Of a stretch of 64,000 bases of DNA, positions 9,939-21,865 are shown piece by piece. The notes beneath the pieces were generated by a model, which saw only the letters and a program-made list of their open reading frames with translations, was not told the DNA's origin and ran no database searches. This stretch comes from Taxawa tesnikishii (nom. ined.) (Eukaryota; Ascomycota; Dothideomycetes; Dothideales): the NCBI GenBank assembly GCA_030247885.1, contig JAPDRO010000019.1, positions 434,001-498,000 on the forward strand, written 5' to 3'. Within the stretch, counting starts at the first letter, position 1, and each line of letters opens with the position of its first letter. Both the position numbers and the translations under genes were made by a program.

Positions 9939-12900
9939 CTATCCAAAGAATGCGCGGACGGTGTGTTGCGTCTCGGGTGACATGCCGGCGAGCAGCTGAT
10001 TGGCGTCGAGGCCGGCACTCGTGATGAGCTGCTTGGCTGCGGCCACGATGCGCTGTGCGGTCTGTCCCTGCAGCGTCTCGGCTTCGAGGGCCTGGGCGAT
10101 GAAGTTGAAACATTTGGCAGCTTGCTGCATGACGGCTGGGTTGCGTCTGGGTATTGTCAGTTACTATTTCGGGATGGGGATATAAAGGGAGACTCACTGG
10201 TCAATCAGCTGCGCCAGGAAAGCATAGGCAAATGGCGCGGCCTCCTCGTCGTTCGTGACAGGCAGCGTGTCGATCCAATGTGTGACAACATCCTGAACGT
10301 TCGGGATCTTGGCGCTATTGTAGTGCAGGATCTTGGCAATACTCGCGCAGGCATTCTCCGTTGCGAAGGCGTGGTCATCTTCGCGTGCGTCCGGTCGTTG
10401 CGTTGCCTGGAACAGCATAGGCAGTGCTGCGTTTGCGAATTCGGCCCATGGCTCTCCGCCCTTGTGACCAGCAACACCGGCGCCGTAAGTGGCCGCCTGA
10501 CGATTGGCAGGTACGTCGTCTCTCATGCCGTCGATCAATGGCTGGATAATGTGCGAGCTGTAGTTCCATGACTCGGGGCCGCAGAACTCGAGCACATCGT
10601 CCATGATGCACAGAGCCCATTGTCTCTGAGTCGGATCCTGGTTCGTGATGAAGACGTCAAGGTAGCTCAACAAACGTTCCCAGTGCGGAAGGAACGCAGT
10701 GCTCTGGTTCTTGAAAATGGTGTGGAAGGCCTTGTTCATGTCTGAAAGCAGAGTCTGATCGTCTTCGATAGCGAAAAGGATGTCTTCGCTCGCCTCTTCA
10801 CCATCTTCACGTTCACCAGCCTCCTCGAGGCGGTCCTTGACACGAACCTGGTAGTCTTTGAGAACAGATTCAGCACAGGTGACGAAGCCCTCCATATGGT
10901 GGTCCGTGAGGCAGCCCTTGCCGCAAACTTCGACGGATTCGTAGAAGCATTGGTACATTTCGGCCAGTGTCTCGATTTGCGGTTCGGTTTCCAGAACCTC
11001 GAGCACCTTCTCAATCGTCGACGCCCAAAGTTGCTGAAACTGTGACGATTGCAGCCCATGCGCGAGCTTGTAAGAGTTGAGGAGCTGAGGTATACACTTG
11101 GCGGATGCCACTCGTACCGGGTCGTGGAAAAGAACGCAAGACCGGGGATTGCGACGTTCTCCATGATGTCCAGGACGTAAGGTTCGAAAGCTGCCTCCAG
11201 ATGCTGGGCATAGATGACGATAAGCTCAATGGCCATGTGCTTGTCATCCAACGTGCTGGTCTTGATGCCGATATACTTGCCCTTCAGAGGCACCAGTTCC
11301 CAGCCTTCTTCTTGCTCAATCTGCGCGACGTTCTCCTCGTCCTCCACAAGCTGAATATCGGCCTTCGCCTTGGCCAATTCGAGAAGTGGCGGCATGACGC
11401 CTGGCAGATATGGAATGAAGTCGGTGCCCAGGATTCTACACATACGGCCCCAGCAGTGGAGCAAGTACGACGCTTGCGGGTCGTCGTCCTCTGTAATGTT
11501 TTGCTGAATGCTACCGAGTAGTTGAACCAAGGCCAGCGCGTCTTGACCCATCCTCTCCTTTCCAACAGCGAGCGCGATGAGTGTAGCACACTCCATCGCC
11601 TTCGCCCTCAAGAGTCGGTATTCCTTGTCTTGTTCCGACCGAAGGACGTTGAAAAGCAGCGGCATCAAGGTGTCATAGTACTTTCCGAACTTCGATTCCG
11701 CAGAGTCCGCGACGGTTGCAATGGTGGAGAGCGCCTGTTCCTGGACGAATCGCTTAGGGCTTTGCAGCAAAACCAGGAGATGGTTGAGTAGTGCATCGAG
11801 GTAAGGCTCCAGCGTTTCTTTTCAGATTCCTCGCAGAAATTGACCAGTGCGGCGGCGGCGTGAGATGCCACGCGAGGCTCCGGAGACTCCAGCACGGGAA
11901 TGATATTCGGGAGCACAACTTGGTGGTATTTCGTCTGCATAGTGCCCTTGAAGTCCGTGCTCATCTGACCAAGGGCATTGCATGCAGCCCACCGCACACG
12001 AGGGTGAGGATCCCTCAAAGCAGGCACAACCAGATCCAAGACCTTGTCAAGCTCACCCTCCATGAGCTCTTGACAGCCTTCTGATATTGCCGATATCGCC
12101 ATCAACGCGGCGTGTCGGTCTCTCCACGCTCCTGAAGTCATCATGCGTGGTAGCCATTGGAACGTCGGAGGAAGGAGCGCTTGGCCACCCAGCTTGTTGG
12201 CCAACCGGTCCATTGTCTGTTCACCAGCCACGTGGTTCATGTCGCTCTCGTCAACGTCCAGCTAGAACACATTAGCCTCAAGTCGCACAAACATTGTGCC
12301 AAAACCTGCGACGTACGTCTTCTGAGTTGTTCCACTCCTCCGCATCATCATCGTCGATGCCAACGTCCGTCATGAGCGACAAGCACTGAGTGACCATTTC
12401 TGAAGTGTAGGTCGGATCCTTCTTGCACATCTGAGGGTTGTAGTCGGCAAAAGTTGCCATCAACTCGAGAGCATTCTGTCTCGCCTGATCATCGAGCTCT
12501 TTGTCCTGGATCACGGTAACGCTGAATGTGACTAGATCGTGGAAAAGAGGTTGAAACATTCTTGGTGCGGCTTCTGCTAGCTCAATCATAGCAACGAGCG
12601 CCTTGGTAAGGTCATCAGAGTTCCCGGACTCCTTCAGAGGTGGGAGGATGTTGAGGATGTCAGGGATGAGTGCAAAGTACTTCTTTGTGACTTCTTGTTG
12701 AGGGACTGGAAAAAGGAGGCGAAGGCGTCCATCGCCGCTAGTTGAACCTGAATACTTCAGCACCATCGACTTGTACACCGTGTTTCGCAAACGTACTGCC
12801 GCTTGGCTGTCCTTGAAACCCTTGTTGAAGGCGCCCATAACAACCTCCTCGTGCTGCTTCTCTATGATACCAGGCGTGGTCGCGAATATCCTGAAGGCGG

Positions 12901-13399
12901 TCTCCCTCTGCGTAGCATCCGTCGACTGGCTAGCCTGGAACAGCGCGCCCAGCAACTCTGGCCATGTCTCCCTAACCCCACTCGCGTCGAGCACCTCCTC
13001 ATCTGTGTACTGCCTGGCAATTTCTGCTACGGCATCTCCAATCTTACGCCTTGTGGCCGGTATATTGTCGAGTGACAGGCATTCCAGAAGTTTGCCCCGT
13101 ATCGTATCTCTTTGTGGCTTCTGAAGGGTGAGAAATAATTCCTTGGTCTGACCAGCCTGGTCTTTCGAGGTCCGCGTGGAGATACGGCGAAACAGAACAG
13201 CAGCAAACGATCGAAGGCCCTGCTCTTGACTTCCCTGCAACTGCTCTACTAGACCCATGAGCAGGACATCTGGCCGTTGCTGGACCCATTCTGTATTGAG
13301 TTGCTCCTCTGCCTGGGATCGTATGGTGTTGTCGGTGGACTGTAGACCCTGTAGCAAATTACTGAGTGCGGTATGTACCTCCGGGGGTAGAAGGGACAT
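9939..13399 (-). CDS. PSE1: importin beta-3 / Kap121-type karyopherin
   Basis: Minus-strand exons 13399-12317, 12261-10198 and 10146-9939 give about 1118 residues once two apparent one-base losses are allowed for. It starts [24 protein letters not shown] repeats run the whole length, and the acidic DDDDAEEW region and [20 protein letters not shown] segment match fungal Kap121/Pse1 and human IPO5. It carries ribosomal proteins and other cargo through nuclear pores in a Ran-GTP-dependent way; the yeast gene is essential. The frame shifts at about 11815-11822 (after NFCEESEK) and at about 11127-11135 (in [17 protein letters not shown]), both beside short A/T runs. With one base restored at each, length and phase close exactly. 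The introns use GTACGT and GTGAGT donors. An essential gene is unlikely to be dead, so a sequence error is favoured. Confidence 0.9.
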
Positions 13400-13854
13400 G
13401 GTGGCGGAGGTATTGTGTTTGTGCAAAGGGAAATATCTTGTGGAGGAGAGGGGTATTATTTTAATCGTGAATCTGAACCCTTGAGAAAGTATCAGGGTCC
13501 TCGATGTTTTTGTAGACCGACAACCGTGCTCCACCAATCACGTTGCGAATCCTCGCTCGATCATCGCCTGGTGAGACCGAAGCGTGGCATGGAACGCGGA
13601 AGCAGTAACCGATCAGTTCACGATTCCCACTCATTACCACGAATATCTACTGGCACTTGCACTTGCACTTGCACACGCGCATGCTCTGAGGCTGGAGTGG
13701 TTGTGGAGACAAGAACGGACGGTGTTGGTATCAATGCCAAGAGTCGAGAAAAGCCTCGCTACAGGAATACGAAATGACAACAACCCAGAATACTAATGAA
13801 CACTTCGCCAGTGTTCACGCATCACAAAGTCGTAGAAAGATTCCACGCCAACCC
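13400..13854. other. intergenic, importin upstream region with a short tandem CTTGCA
   Basis: 455 bp between two minus-strand genes. Around 13651-13675 the hexamer CTTGCA is repeated about three times in tandem. No supported gene; small ORFs have no motifs. Confidence 0.5.
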
Positions 13855-15960
13855 TCATCTAGCGGTGGCGCGGGCGATGGCGAAAACTCCCACAATGACA
13901 ACAGCCAGCGTGACAATAGCGCCAGGAAGCAAGAGCTCGTTTGGCACGCCAGCAATGAGCTGGGGCTCCTGTGCCTTGGTTTCGGGCTGGGCCTTGCGCT
14001 CTCTTCGCCTCTCTGGAACTTCCGACTTCTCCTCGTCGTCATCAGCGTATACCTTACGCTGCCTGATTTCGCTCTCTGACGGAGTGTGAAGCGCTGGCTG
14101 GGGCTGCAGTGTCGCAGCCATAGGAGGCTTCTCAGGGTCGTGGACGAAGAGATCGACCTTGTCTCGTCCACCTTGTCTTGCAAGGCTGATTGCTTCCAAC
14201 AAATCGCGGTCCGTAGTGAGGGAGACGGTGTCGCCCTCATTGTCCAGATAGCTGAGGGCAAAACCAGCTCGACCAAGCTTGCCATCTTCGAAACTTGGGA
14301 CTCCACCAACGGCCTCCACCTCGCTTCCAAGCTTCTCTGCCACCGTATCAATGAGCTCTGCCATGCCGGCAGACGCCGCAACCTGCAGACGATGCATGCG
14401 GCCACTTGGCGCCTTGAACTTGAATGGGAAAGGTGTATCCTCTGGCGGAACAGATACAGCGCCACCCAGAGCAGAATGGTCTGGAGATTCCGCGCCGTGG
14501 TGTGAAGCAGAATCAGTAGGTAAGACACTGTCAAGACGGTCCATTCCTGGTCTGATTGAAAGCTCAGGCGACATGAGAGAACGTGTGCCTGGTGTGAGAG
14601 GAGCATGGCTGCCGCCCTCACCGGACATCATGGATTCCGTTCCGTCGTGGTCAAAAGACATCCAAAACTTGTTCCATGCGGGGCCTTCGCTATCACCTGT
14701 CGACATGCTGTTGATCTGATCCAGGGTGGCGTACGTAAGCTTGAGGACGTCAACCATGCCAACAATTTCGCCTTCAGCGCTCATAACAGGAAGGTTGAGG
14801 TAGTGCCCGTCTAGTTTGTGTCAACAAAAGGCATTAATCATGGAACGTTCTTGAGCTTACCATGCATCTTGCGCAGTGCGGCCTGTATGCTCATGTCCAT
14901 AGGAGCGAAGTCAGGATGCGGCGTCATAACACGAACCACACTGCAGTTGGCAGGATCAAGGCCTGCAGCAATGACACGAAGAACGACATCTTTACTTGTG
15001 AAGATACCGGTGACCGAGCCTTGATCTTGAACCAGGACAGCCGTGGTGTGGTTCTCCTTCATCAGCGCAGCCGCTTCTTTGACCGAAGTTCTGACAGAGA
15101 CTGTTGTTGGTGGTTGTCCGTTCAGCACCGACTCTAGCGTAGGACCGGACATCTTCATCCTGATTGCCTCCACGTATTGTATGATCTGTTGCGGCTGGCT
15201 CGAGCCAAGCTCAGCCTGAACACCTTCCAAGGCATCGTACAGTTTTCGGGAAGAGCTGTACGCACGCTCCAGCTTCTCCATCGCATCGTAGAAGCACTTT
15301 GTAATGTCGAGGATACCAGAGATGTCCTGGTTCTCATCCATTACCGGAAGGTGCCTGAAACCCTTCCGAACCATGAGGTCCAAAGCATCCGTTGCGCTCG
15401 TGTCCGTCTTCGCGCACAGAGGATTCTTCGTCATGATCTCAGAGATCATCACATTGCTTGCCTTGACACCCTCTCCAACAACTCTGAAAGCCAAATCTTT
15501 TGCCGTGAAGATACCGGCAATCCGGTCGTCATCGTCAGTTACCAGCACACAGTCCTCCCTCTTCGCAGCCATAAGCTGAGCGGCTTCAGCAACGGTGGTA
15601 TTCGGTCTGATCTGCAGTGCCTGACTGGGCTTCAGGGCGAGGACAGTTCCTGGAGGTGCTTTGCGCGTATGCCGGGCTCTAGCGGTTGTTTTGCTTTTCT
15701 TGCTGAGATCCGTTTCGATCTTTCTCCTGATTGCCTACAACCGTCAGAATCAGAACTGGTTTCTTAAAGCCTATGGATACACTCCACCGTACCTCGTCTC
15801 TCTTGGACTGCTTTGCTCTACTTGCGCTGAGGGTGGATGTGCCTGCATCGCTCTGTGTCGACTCGAGCTTTGGCCTTGGGATGGCGGAGGGGCTGTCCGC
15901 TGCGAAGGGGTTTTGACCCCGGGTCTTAGGTGTTCCTCTATATGTTCCGGTGGCCGACAT
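13855..15960 (-). CDS. CBS-domain and PB1-domain membrane-anchored protein
   Basis: Minus-strand exons 15960-15793, 15734-14861 and 14810-13855 join without frame breaks to give 665 residues. The order is: a Ser/Pro-rich N-terminus (MSATGTYRGTPKTRGQNPFA), four CBS motifs in two pairs (for example REDCVLVTDDDDRIAGIFTA, IMTKNPLCAKTDTSATDALD, TTVSVRTSVKEAAALMKENH and VMTPHPDFAPMDMSIQAALR), a linker, a PB1 domain (about FPFKFKAPSGRMHRL to KVDLFVHD), an acidic stretch and a C-terminal hydrophobic helix (LLLPGAIVTLAVVIVGVFAI). The same architecture is found in fungal CBS/PB1 proteins such as fission yeast Mug70. CBS pairs usually bind adenosine nucleotides; PB1 mediates protein pairing. The tail anchor suggests an ER or mitochondrial outer membrane location, which is an inference. 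Confidence 0.88.
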
Positions 15961-16274
15961 GTTGGAGCGTGTTTAACCGCTGAGACTGCAACACAAGCTC
16001 CTGTGATTTGTTGGTTGTTTCGACAGGAGTCGCGGTTAATAAACTGCGCTCCAGATCGGAGAAGTAAACACCAATGCGCGCTAGAGCACGAGACCCTTTG
16101 CCAAGCGTACGCAAGATTCCGCTTCACAGGACTTTTGCAAGCGAGCGCGTCTTCCGGGAAAACCACGGCGTGAAGTTGAAAACACACCTCGTCCATCGTT
16201 AGCGATTTTGACAGCCACGGGAGCTCTGCTTGATTCAACACACCGGAACTTACAGAGTACACACATCGCCCAAC
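15961..16274. promoter_or_regulatory. shared upstream region of CBS-PB1 and RPS26 genes
   Basis: 314 bp between head-to-head starts. No TATA box stands out and the small ORFs are unsupported. The compact spacing means both promoters lie in this short segment. Confidence 0.5.
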
Positions 16275-16910
16275 ATGGTCAAGAAGAGAGCGTCGAAGTA
16301 CGAGCAACCACCCGCAGGAAATGCTGCCCTCCCATCCCCAGGACGACGGCTAATATAATTTTCACAGCGGTCGCAACAAGAACGGCCGCGGCCACGTCAA
16401 GCCCGTGCGCTGCTCCAACTGCGCTCGTTGCACTCCTAAGGACAAGGCGATCAAGAGATTCACCATCCGCAACATGGTTGAGTCCGCTGCCATCCGTACG
16501 TCAACCCGCTGGAGGAACTCAACAGGATGGAGGAGAAAAATTACTTGTGGAGGGACTGGAGAAGAAGGTGGATCGTTTGGTCAGTGACTGATGGAAGAAC
16601 AACACAGGTGATATCTCTGACGCCTCCGTTTTCACCGACTATGCCGTCCCCAAGATGTACCTGAAGCTGCAGTACTGCGTCTCCTGCGCTATCCACGGCA
16701 AGATCGTTCGGTACGTTCTCGATACCCAGCGCCGCACATCGAAGCACAGCGCAACGAGGCCGGAACACTTATGTGCTAACCTCACTCAGTGTCCGTTCCC
16801 GTGAGGGCCGCCGCAACCGTGCTCCACCACCAAGGGTCAGGTACAACAAGGACGGCAAGAAGGTGAACCCACTCAACGCCGCCAAGGGTGTCGGTGGTGC
16901 TGCCGCGTAA
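16275..16910 (+). CDS. RPS26: 40S ribosomal protein S26 (eS26)
   Basis: Exons 16275-16297, 16368-16495, 16608-16710 and 16790-16910 join in frame to give 124 residues, the usual size. The sequence begins [20 protein letters not shown] and carries the zinc-binding Cys pairs in [17 protein letters not shown] and [19 protein letters not shown]. It sits at the mRNA exit of the small subunit and contacts the Kozak region. All three donors are GTACGNN (GTACGA, GTACGT, GTACGT), with acceptors CAG. The gene is intron-dense for its length: a first exon of only 23 nt follows the start codon, as in many fungal ribosomal protein genes. The tail ([14 protein letters not shown]) is typical. Confidence 0.95.
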
Positions 16911-17147
16911 ATGCTTGCAACGATGGGGCGTTCATAGGCCGTTATGTTGCCGGGTATTATGAGGCAGGAGGCTCGTTTCATTGTGCATGAGGGATGGCTG
17001 GAGCAATGATTTCCAGTGTTAGCTATTGGCAAAATGGAATACCTCAAAAAGCGTTTCTCCTGGTCGGTCAGTCAACCAAGCGTCTGTGCGGATATCAGGT
17101 TCATGTCATTACGGCCAGTTAAACCGGAATGGCATTTGACTGTGAGA

Positions 17148-18026
17148 TTATGATAACAGGCCGTGTTCAATCGTTCCTTTTTTCGTGTCCATAGGCTCAT
17201 CAGTCGAGCTTCCAGGCGTCTTTTGGCCTTCGCCATCGGCGCTGTCCGTCGTTGCGGGCTCAGCATCGTCCCAGTCATCTGCGTTCTCGTCCCAGTTGTC
17301 TAGCTCCTCTGTCACGTTGGTCTGTCCCGCAGGTATTACACTGGTCTCCTGTTCTCCTTGAGATTCATGTTCCCCATGCGTCTCTCCCAACTCGAGATCG
17401 CGCTCATCGTCCACTTCGTCTCCAGGGACGACGTGGTAGTTCTTGGCTGCGCGCCTCCTCTCGAGCATGCGCTTGTGGTACCAGCTACATATGGCCAAGG
17501 CTAGTGCGGAGCCAACCACATTCGCAACGATGTCATAAGGGTCAAAATCGCGGCCATTCTGGGTTGTTATGAGCGGTGAAGCTGACAAGGAAGGGGTAAA
17601 CATACTGGTAGAAGCCCCTGTACTACCTCAGAGCCTATACACAGACCTGCTGTGCAGACGATGAGGGTGAAGTGAACAACCCTACGTCTGTTGGTGTCAA
17701 GGATCCAGTAAAAGCATAGCTATATTCAGGAATTAATGGGAGTGCGCACAACGGTGTCTCAGATGTCGGGATCCAAGACGAGCTAGGCCATCTGCAGTTG
17801 ATGTCAGGATCACGTACCGTGAGGAGGAAGAAAGTCACAAAGTGCAGGACTTTGTCGCTCTGCTTGTACTGTGGTAATCTGTTTGGCGCAAGGCCCAAAG
17901 AGCCCGCGATGAGCGTGAGTACCACGAAGGCAGCTGTCCAGGAAGCTGTTAGCCGATGGCTGCACGGCGATGGCTGCGTGCGAGGACCAGCATGGACGTA
18001 CCTGCAAAGGGCTTGCGGATGCGCAT
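17148..18026 (-). CDS. VanZ-like integral membrane protein
   Basis: Minus-strand exons 18026-18002, 17945-17818, 17719-17606 and 17558-17148 join in frame to give 225 residues. The N-terminal half has four hydrophobic segments: TAAFVVLTLIAGSLGL, the DKVLHFVTFFLLTLCFYWIL region, VVHFTLIVCTAGLCIGSEVV and DIVANVVGSALALAICSWY. The motif DKVLHF, followed by VVQGLLPNGRDFDPYDIVAN, is characteristic of VanZ-like proteins. The C-terminal 120 residues are acidic and low in complexity, and face the cytosol by charge. The molecular role in fungi is unknown. It is head-to-head with SPT7 across 392 bp. The end of the RPS26 gene is 237 bp away, tail-to-tail. Confidence 0.8.
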
Positions 18027-18418
18027 GTTCTGTTCGCGATAACAACTAACTGTCCATCGTGTCTTCTGACTTTCTTCGCCAGGTTCTTATGCTTTTCGGT
18101 TTGCGTTGTCGCTAGCTGGAGGTGAACGTTCGCTCCTCGACGCTCGCGCACCTGCTGTCGGCGTTCTTTCCCCCAAATCCACCGACATCACCTCCTTCGA
18201 AGCCCTGGAGCAACACAACCACGGTCGCAGAAAGCGTGACGCAACACGCGAACCATCGAAGGCCATCTCCCTTTAGGTAGATTCCATCGAAGCGCATATC
18301 CCCCAGTATCTCAGTGTGTCTCGATGACCAATATTCTTATCCCACACCACACGGAGCGCGCTGTGGGCTGCATCGCATTCACACGGAGGGGCAGCTGTCC
18401 GCTCGACATCCCGGCTCT
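18027..18418. promoter_or_regulatory. shared upstream region of VanZ-like and SPT7 genes
   Basis: 392 bp between divergent starts. The SPT7 frame is open upstream to about 18314 without a good ATG, so a longer SPT7 N-terminus is possible but not favoured. Confidence 0.45.
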
Positions 18419-21400
18419 ATGAACCACCTGAGACCCTCACCCCGACATCAGCCCAATGGACTCTACCGCTCCAGAAGCGCCTATACTGATAGTCCGGCGC
18501 GCAGAGGAATGAGTCTGACCCGCGATGCCTCCATTGGTCACGGTCTTGGCGCTGCCTTTGATGCGGAGGTCGAATCGACTGCGGAGGAGGACCCCATACA
18601 TCTAATGTTGAAGGAAAAGTGGTCGCAAGCAGAGTCACGCATCGCTGCGCTATTCGGCGCCGATGATGACGCGTCGAATGAAGAGCAGGCACACGAACAG
18701 GATAAAGGCGCGTTACCATACGGTGTCGGCGACGAAGCACCCAAATCTCAGCCACCACCCAAGAGGCCTGCCAGGACCATCGATGAGGACGATTATGGCG
18801 ACGACGACGACGACGAAGATGAAGTGCCCGCTGTCCAACAATCACCACTGCAGTCCAAGGGCAAGGCACTGCAAGTCAATGGCATAATCGGCCCTCCCAG
18901 ACGGTCTTCCTCTCTGCCACTCAAGCCTACCACTACCCGGACAAGTACAACTTCTTCATCAGACCAAGCGAAGAGCACTGAAGATGTGCGCAGAAGACTG
19001 GAAGAAGACAAGAAGGCGAAGGAGGAGGTCGCTAGAAGGAACTTCCATACCATGTTCTACACGTTTGAGTCCGACAGAGACGCTATGCTGGAGCAGCAGA
19101 AATTGGATGAGCTGGATCGCCAAGTTGAAAATGAATTGTCCGACAATACAAACGCGACTTCTGCGCCTACGAGTGGTCCAGCCCAGGGCTCACTCAGTAC
19201 CGCAGACCTCGGCGCATCCAGTCTAACACTCAAAAACCTGATTGCCCGCATCGATGCCAAGAGAAACTTGGTTAATGCAAACGACACACACTTGCGAACA
19301 CTCATCAGTGAGGTGCGCAAGGGTCGCAGCAAGTGGGCGAGCGAAGACAAAGTAGGACAGGAAGAGTTGTACGAGGCAGCAGAGAAGGTTTTGATGGAGC
19401 TGAAAGCCATGACCGAGTACTCGGCCCCCTTCTTACAAAGGGTCAACAAGAGAGAAGCGCCTGACTACTTTCACATTATCAAGCACCCCATGGACATTGG
19501 GTCGATGATCAAGAAACTCAAGAGTCTCTCCTACAAATCGAAAAAGGAGTTCGTCGGCGACCTCAACCTGATCTGGGCGAATTGCCTAACTTACAATGCC
19601 GATCCAAACCACCCTTTACGGAAGAAAGCGCTCTATATGCGCAAGGAGACTGATAAACTCGTGCCTCTAATTCCCGATATCGTCGTCCGGGACAGGGCAG
19701 AGGTCGAGGCCGAGGAAAGAAGACAGCAAAATCTAGAGATGGATGGCGAAGACAGCGATGACGGTAAGATTATCCTCCCCACAATCCTAGATGTAGTTGT
19801 GTCCTGATCAGTTCCTTAGATCAACCGATCATGGCGTCCCGGGGTCGCAAAGCGCCGAGTAAGGGGAAGAAGGGCGTCAACAACGCTGCTCGGAAAGCGC
19901 CTACAGCAGGAAACGAAGGTACTCCGGCCGCAGAGACCAAGCCTGCGTTGCATCAATCAGCCTCTAATCTGAAGCACGAGTTTCTTCGAGCGGATTCGGA
20001 TGCTCTGGATGCCAGCTCAGCTGGGTTTGGGACGCCGCCTCCACCAGGAGCCATCACACCCGGTGGGATCAACGGGTTCGCTGGTACTCAGTCAGACGTG
20101 ATGGAAGTTGACGGCATGGGAAACATTGCGATCAACGGGCAGACGGAAGATCCTGATGAAGACGATGCAGAGTTCAAGACCTGGAAGCAGGTGACGAAAA
20201 AGGATCGCGCAATGCTCGCCGCAGATCGCAGTCGGTTATTTCGAGGTGACAGGCTGAATCCTGAGGAGCCAGCTATGCTGCGAAGCAAGGCTGGCATGAG
20301 ACGCTGGATGCGCCAACAGAAACTATACGCATCAGACAAGTCCAGCGCAGACATTGGAACCGAAACCGACCAACAGCAGCCAGAGGCTGCGACAACCGGC
20401 GAGACTCTAGCAGAAGGAATCGAGACGGACCAGGACCGAACGCTTCCGGACTACTATGAAACGTTAACGTCCATACCTGAGTTGAACGACCACTTGAAAT
20501 GGATTGAGGATTCTGAGGGCAAAGTCGTACAGAACGAGGAATACCTGCGCCTCTTTCCTCAGAACCAATTTAAATCTCCCGAAAGTTCGTTGGCCAAGAG
20601 GATGGAAGCGAACATGCGCCAGATGCAGGATACTCGCAAGATTTGCGCAAAGATCGGCATTGTCAAACAGATGCAAATTCAAGCACAGGTGAGTGGAAAC
20701 CGCTACAGCCAAAGCAGCCTTGGTTACTGATGACGGTTCCGCAGACCTACCAAAACCAGTTTCAAAAGTACGAAGTTGAACCGTTCGTTGAGCAGGATAT
20801 TGGAGCTGTCGCAGTATCCGAAGATGGTCCGCTAATGGCGCCTTGGGTCTGTCGCGCATCGTTTCAGCGCTCGGTTGGAAAGATCTTTTATCATGCTGGT
20901 TTCGAGGATTTCCAACCTTCTGCACTGGAAGCGGTCACAGACATTGCGAGTGACTTCTTCACCAAACTCATCTCGAGCTTCTGCGCATATCAACAGACAC
21001 CAAAGGTGAACTCTACCAAGGGACGCTGTTCTGCGGAAGAGCAGGTCCTCCACTGCCTTCACGAAAACGGCATCGACCTTGAGGCTTTGGAGACTTATGT
21101 CAGGGATGACGTGGAGAGACTGAGTTCTAAGCTGGGCATCGTACACGAGCGCATGAAAGCCCATCTTGCTGATCTTCTGGTGAGTATCAGCCGTCTTACA
21201 CAACTTTTCAGTGAATCGTACTAATTGTTCCAGCGTCCTGCACTCGGAGACAACGCTGGCGTAGACGGCGTCGGAGCCTTCAACGACGGCAGCGAGCAAT
21301 TCGTCGGTGGTGATTTCGCCGAGGACATTGACGAGGACTTCTTCGGCTTCAAAGAACTCGGTCTGGCCGAAGAGTTCGGACTGGAGACGCTCAGCGTGCC

Positions 21401-21865
21401 GCTGCACTTGCTGCAGAACCGCATGCATAACGCCTACCAAGCCAACAACACGGGCGTGGCCGCCGTATCCGGAGCCATGTTCGAACCCCCTCGCCTTACG
21501 AACCCATCACCCGCGACAACCTCGCCAGCCAGATCGATCTTATACAGAGTTACTTTGGCGGCAAGCTCGATGCCAACAACGGTCGTCCACTTGTCGAGGA
21601 TGAGGACCTGCCGCAGAAGCAGCGCTTCCCGCGTCCTAGATTGCCGCCGACAGGCAAGATTAGTAGTCCCAGGAAACGCCCGATCCGCGAGCAGCAGCAG
21701 ATGGCTAAGAAGAAGCGCAAGCTGGAGGAGGCGGAGAAACTGAAGCCGGTCGGTCCGTTGAGGCTGCGGATGTCGGACGCGGCGCAGGAGAATGGCGTTG
21801 AGCCTGAGAAGGAGGTGGAGAATAGGAATGCGCCGCCAAGTCCGGAAAGCATCACCGCGAGTTAG
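18419..21865 (+). CDS. SPT7: SAGA complex subunit Spt7 (bromodomain plus histone-fold)
   Basis: Exons 18419-19763, 19820-20688, 20745-21179 and 21234-21865 give about 1093 residues if one missing base is allowed for at about 21485-21492. The start chosen is the ATG of [15 protein letters not shown]. The order is: acidic low-complexity N-terminus; coiled, charged segment; bromodomain ([51 protein letters not shown]); a charged linker ([20 protein letters not shown]); then a histone-fold region ([36 protein letters not shown]). This is the Spt7 architecture: it scaffolds SAGA and binds acetyl-lysine. The C-terminus is Lys-rich ([16 protein letters not shown]). Frame restoration at the short C run near MFEPP keeps conserved-looking sequence ([20 protein letters not shown]), so a base loss in the assembly is likely. 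Confidence 0.87.

Noticed and set aside
11800-11830. Reading the importin gene as a pseudogene because of two frame breaks
   Set aside because: Splice sites and all HEAT-repeat sequence are intact on both sides, each break is one base next to a short run, and many other genes in the window show the same pattern.
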